A stretch of DNA of 10,078 bases from Thermodesulfobacteriota bacterium (GTDB lineage Bacteria > Desulfobacterota > BSN033 > UBA1163), in NCBI GenBank assembly GCA_030024065.1, contig JASEIE010000136.1, positions 1-10,078 of the forward strand. Direction: 5' to 3'. The translations under genes and the position numbers were made by a program. A model generated the notes under the pieces. It made no database searches and was not told the DNA's origin. It saw nothing but the letters and a program-made list of their open reading frames with translations. Shown one piece after another: positions 7,390 through 10,078 of this stretch (positions are counted from its first letter, which is position 1; every line of letters starts with the position of its first letter).

Positions 7390-10065
7390 CCGGAACGATT
7401 GCGTCCATGGTTTGAGGTAGTTCGCCTGCATCCTGATGTGGAGGGGGGAAGATTGGCGATGGCAACTTTTGCCATCGATTTTGGTGGCGTGCTCGCCAAT
7501 TCTGAAGGTGTTCCTCTTGTTTATCGGGATAGTCGTTCATTCTGGCAGGCCACACATTTGACGGGTGGGATAAGACGACTTCTTGAGGAGGTATTAGACC
7601 GATTATGTGGAAGAGCCGGCGACCGAGTCCTTCAACTTCGTTCCCCATTTGGTGGTGGTAAATCCCATGTGCTCGTAGCTCTCTACCATGCAACCAAAAA
7701 CAGAAAGGCGTTTGAAGAAGAGGCACCTGATTGTAAGTCGCTTCCGAATCCAGGAAAAGTTCAAATTGCCGGAATTGACGGGGAGAAGTTCGATCCCACA
7801 GTCGGAAGAAAAATTGATGGTACAACAGTCCATACTCTTTGGGGGGCACTTGGCGCACAACTCGGTTGCTTCGATCTCGTAAGGGAGCATGAGAAAGGGA
7901 AATCAGCGCCCGCTGGTGATCCTGTTAAGGCAATGTTGGGCGATAAGCCGGTGCTCATATTATTTGACGAAGTGCTTCAATACGTAGAGAGGGCAATGAC
8001 CATCCCAGTAGGAGAATCTAACCTTGGACGTCAAACACTGGAGTTTCTCCAGACTCTTACAACCGAAGTGGCGAATTCAATGAAAGCAGTGATGGTATAT
8101 TCCCTCCAGGCAAGCACACGGGAGGCTCTTGATAACATAGGGCTTCTTACGATGCTTGACCATCTCGCAGCAAGGGTTGACGCAAAACGAGAACCAGTAG
8201 TTGGAGATGAGATCTTAGATGTCCTTAAGAAAAGGCTTCTTTCCGAAATCCCGCCTTCCGATGTTGCCAAGCAAGTAGCTACTGCAGTAGCCCAGAGCGT
8301 GACCCAGTGGAAAATGGCAGAGGCACCAGACAATAGTGCAAGACGGGCGGCAGAGGATGAAAAAGTGCGATTAGCCAGGCGACTGGAGACGGCTTATCCC
8401 TTCCATGTGGGTTTAATTGACCTGATGAAAGAACGCTGGGCCTCTATCCCAGACTTTCAGCGGACAAGAGGTGCCTTACGTTTTCTCGCGGCTGTGCTCC
8501 ATAAGGCTAAAAAATTAACCAGACAGAGTGTTTTCGTTTGTCCAGGGGATATACCTATCGATGACGCCGATGTTCGGAATGCTTTCTTCACAGAAGTAGG
8601 GCAACGTGAACCTTTCCAGGCAGCTCTTGAGCATGACTTCATAGGAGCGAATGCTCGAGCCAAGAGAATTGACAATCAAGTAGCTGAGCAAAACCCCGCT
8701 CTTGCTTCAGTACGACCTGCAATGCGCCTGGCAACAACAATCCTTATGTATTCCTTTGGTGGGCTTCCCAGGGAAGAGAAAGGTGAACCTTTACCTTCTG
8801 GCGTTTCTGAGAAAGAACTCTTGGAAGTCTGTCTTTCCGTGGAGATTGATAATCTGACAGCTCAATCTGTTTTAAAACGGTTGAGGGATGAGTGTCTCTA
8901 TCTTCATTACGATGGAGTCCATTATTGCTTCAAAACAATAGCCAACGTGAATATGATTCTCGAAAACGAGGCTGATAATGTGCAGCCAAAGGAAATAAGG
9001 GAATTCATTAAGCAAGATCTAGAAACAAGGATTGGTAAAACCACCAATGCAGCAATCATCTGGCCTGACGAAAGCAGCAAGATCCCGGATGCCGAACCTC
9101 GGTTTGTGCTTGGCTACCTTCCCTTGGAATTTAGCGAGAAGAAAGAGCGGGAGCAGGAACAGACAGCTATTGAATTGCTTACGCAGTGTGGCGTTCTACC
9201 ACGGCGGTTTCGTAATGGAATTGGACTGGCGATATCAGACAAGAGACAACTCGAAGGGTTGCGTCGGTCAGCAAAATATCTTCTCGCTATTGAGAGGGTT
9301 CGACAAAAGAAGGCTTCTTATAAATTGACCAAAGATCAAATGGAACAATTAAAGGAACGGGAGCAAACTGAGAAATCAGGTTTTGAGTCAGGGGTTAGGG
9401 CTCTGTACCCCGCTGTTTTGCTTCTAAAGATGGAAAACGGCAAGCCAGCAATAGATAAGGCTGAGATCGGAGCCCGCCCATTAAAGGAGCAAGGCGTACA
9501 TGAACGACTAATAGAACTTCTTGGCAAGAATGTTTCGAGCAAGCTCTTTGATGAATTTCGGGCATCGAAACTCTTGCCTCTTATGCAGATGGGGACTGGG
9601 AAAGATGAAAAGAAAGCAGTTGGAACAAAGGTGATCCGAGACGTTTTCTTTGAAAGTTTGGATTTCCCGCGGGTAACCGAGGAAAAGGCCATAGCGTCAG
9701 CAATTGCTCAAGGCGTTAAAGATGGAATATTTGCCTATGCCTTGAAGAGTAAAGTTTTGGAAGAAGCTGGAAAGTATTCCGTGAAAGAAAAGGATTTAAT
9801 ATTTGGAAGGACAGTATCAGCAGACGAGATCAACCTTGATGCAGGGTTCATTCTATTACCCGAATGCATTATTGAGGAAGCACCTCCAGGGCCAGGACCC
9901 ATACCTCCTGGACCTACTCCTCCAGGTCCCACTCCGCCAGGACCTACACCCCCTGGCCCCACACCCACTGAGCCAGGTAAAATCAGGGCGGTCAGAATGG
10001 ATATGAAGGTTAATAAACAAACCCATGGGTGTCCAATTAAAAGTCAAATAAAGTTAGCTGGTTAG
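7387..10065 (+). CDS. DUF499-type P-loop ATPase (COG1483), possibly C-terminally truncated
   Basis: Large AAA-like ATPase of 892 residues, related in family type to the BrxC/PglY class of BREX ATPases and frequently found beside DUF1156 methylases. Seen: N-terminal PWFEVVRLHPDV (8-19), typical of DUF499; Walker A SPFGGGKSH (86-94); Walker B VLILFDEV (189-196, D194/E195). A long helical region follows. A proline-glycine linker spans about 833-864 and contains four PPGPT units. After the linker only about 28 residues remain (beginning IRAVRMDMKV) before TAG at 10063-10065. Relatives I recall carry a longer C-terminal domain here, so the protein may be truncated or frameshifted. No transmembrane segment is seen. 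The likely role is an ATP-driven regulatory or DNA-loading subunit working with the methylase and helicase; the exact biochemical function of the family is not established. It closes the visible operon, and anything downstream is outside the window. Confidence 0.9.
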   Translation: MPERLRPWFEVVRLHPDVEGGRLAMATFAIDFGGVLANSEGVPLVYRDSRSFWQATHLTGGIRRLLEEVLDRLCGRAGDRVLQLRSPFGGGKSHVLVALYHATKNRKAFEEEAPDCKSLPNPGKVQIAGIDGEKFDPTVGRKIDGTTVHTLWGALGAQLGCFDLVREHEKGKSAPAGDPVKAMLGDKPVLILFDEVLQYVERAMTIPVGESNLGRQTLEFLQTLTTEVANSMKAVMVYSLQASTREALDNIGLLTMLDHLAARVDAKREPVVGDEILDVLKKRLLSEIPPSDVAKQVATAVAQSVTQWKMAEAPDNSARRAAEDEKVRLARRLETAYPFHVGLIDLMKERWASIPDFQRTRGALRFLAAVLHKAKKLTRQSVFVCPGDIPIDDADVRNAFFTEVGQREPFQAALEHDFIGANARAKRIDNQVAEQNPALASVRPAMRLATTILMYSFGGLPREEKGEPLPSGVSEKELLEVCLSVEIDNLTAQSVLKRLRDECLYLHYDGVHYCFKTIANVNMILENEADNVQPKEIREFIKQDLETRIGKTTNAAIIWPDESSKIPDAEPRFVLGYLPLEFSEKKEREQEQTAIELLTQCGVLPRRFRNGIGLAISDKRQLEGLRRSAKYLLAIERVRQKKASYKLTKDQMEQLKEREQTEKSGFESGVRALYPAVLLLKMENGKPAIDKAEIGARPLKEQGVHERLIELLGKNVSSKLFDEFRASKLLPLMQMGTGKDEKKAVGTKVIRDVFFESLDFPRVTEEKAIASAIAQGVKDGIFAYALKSKVLEEAGKYSVKEKDLIFGRTVSADEINLDAGFILLPECIIEEAPPGPGPIPPGPTPPGPTPPGPTPPGPTPTEPGKIRAVRMDMKVNKQTHGCPIKSQIKLAG
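9883..9978 (+). repeat. Tandem PPGPT-coding repeat (15-nt unit) in the DUF499 gene
   Basis: Four adjacent 15-nt units at 9904-9918, 9919-9933, 9934-9948 and 9949-9963 each encode PPGPT. Degenerate Pro/Gly codons flank them from 9883 to about 9978. The units differ mostly at third codon positions (CCT/CCC/CCG, GGA/GGT/GGC, ACT/ACA), so the peptide is conserved while the DNA has drifted. It would form a flexible or polyproline-like tether before the C-terminal tail. Confidence 0.9.
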
Positions 10066-10078
10066 ACATGCTATTTTC

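Noticed and set aside
7283..7858. 191-codon minus-strand open frame across the methylase end and ATPase start
   Set aside because: It runs antisense to two well-supported coding frames, shows no recognisable domain and crosses an intergenic Shine-Dalgarno site. It is a shadow frame.
9735..9968. Minus-strand frame encoding a Gly-rich repeat (GVGPG units)
   Set aside because: It is only the antisense reading of the PPGPT-coding repeat; there is no start context or independent evidence.

Overview
The window holds one compact operon on the + strand, running almost edge to edge. It reads as a defence-island operon built around DNA modification. In order it encodes an SNF2-type helicase with a C-terminal DUF3883 domain (39-3410), a SIR2-like NAD-domain protein with a zinc-knuckle insertion (3391-4524), a DUF1156-type (COG1743) DNA methyltransferase (4517-7057, continuing in another frame to 7371), and a DUF499-type (COG1483) P-loop ATPase (7387-10065). 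No RNA genes, CRISPR arrays, insertion sequences or credible minus-strand genes were seen.

The genes are packed tightly. The helicase and SIR2 genes overlap by 20 nt, the SIR2 and methylase genes overlap by 8 nt, and the methylase remnant ends 15 nt before the ATPase start. Three starts have clear Shine-Dalgarno sequences (AGGAGG twice, GGAG once). One of them serves a TTG codon. This indicates a single polycistronic unit with translational coupling. I see no terminator or promoter between genes. The only candidate control sequence is an AT-rich stretch with an 18-nt palindrome at the left edge.

The organism cannot be named. The moderate GC content, strong Shine-Dalgarno sites and TTG start fit a bacterium, possibly a thermophile or anaerobe, and do not exclude an archaeon. 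Operons of this kind occur in both domains.

The likely joint role is anti-phage defence. The methylase would mark self DNA. The DUF499 ATPase and the SNF2 helicase would sense and process unmodified DNA, much as in DISARM and BREX. The SIR2-like protein, sitting inside the operon, would add an NAD+-consuming abortive-infection arm or an NAD-sensing step. This division of labour is inference from domain content.

Several genes look damaged or incomplete. The methylase has an apparent 1-nt deletion near 7044 that separates its last ~109 residues. The helicase appears to lack the usual N-terminal part of its family. The ATPase stops soon after a PPGPT repeat linker, where relatives usually have another domain. 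The SIR2 nucleotide-binding motif reads EAG instead of GAG. The locus may be decaying, or it may contain sequence errors.
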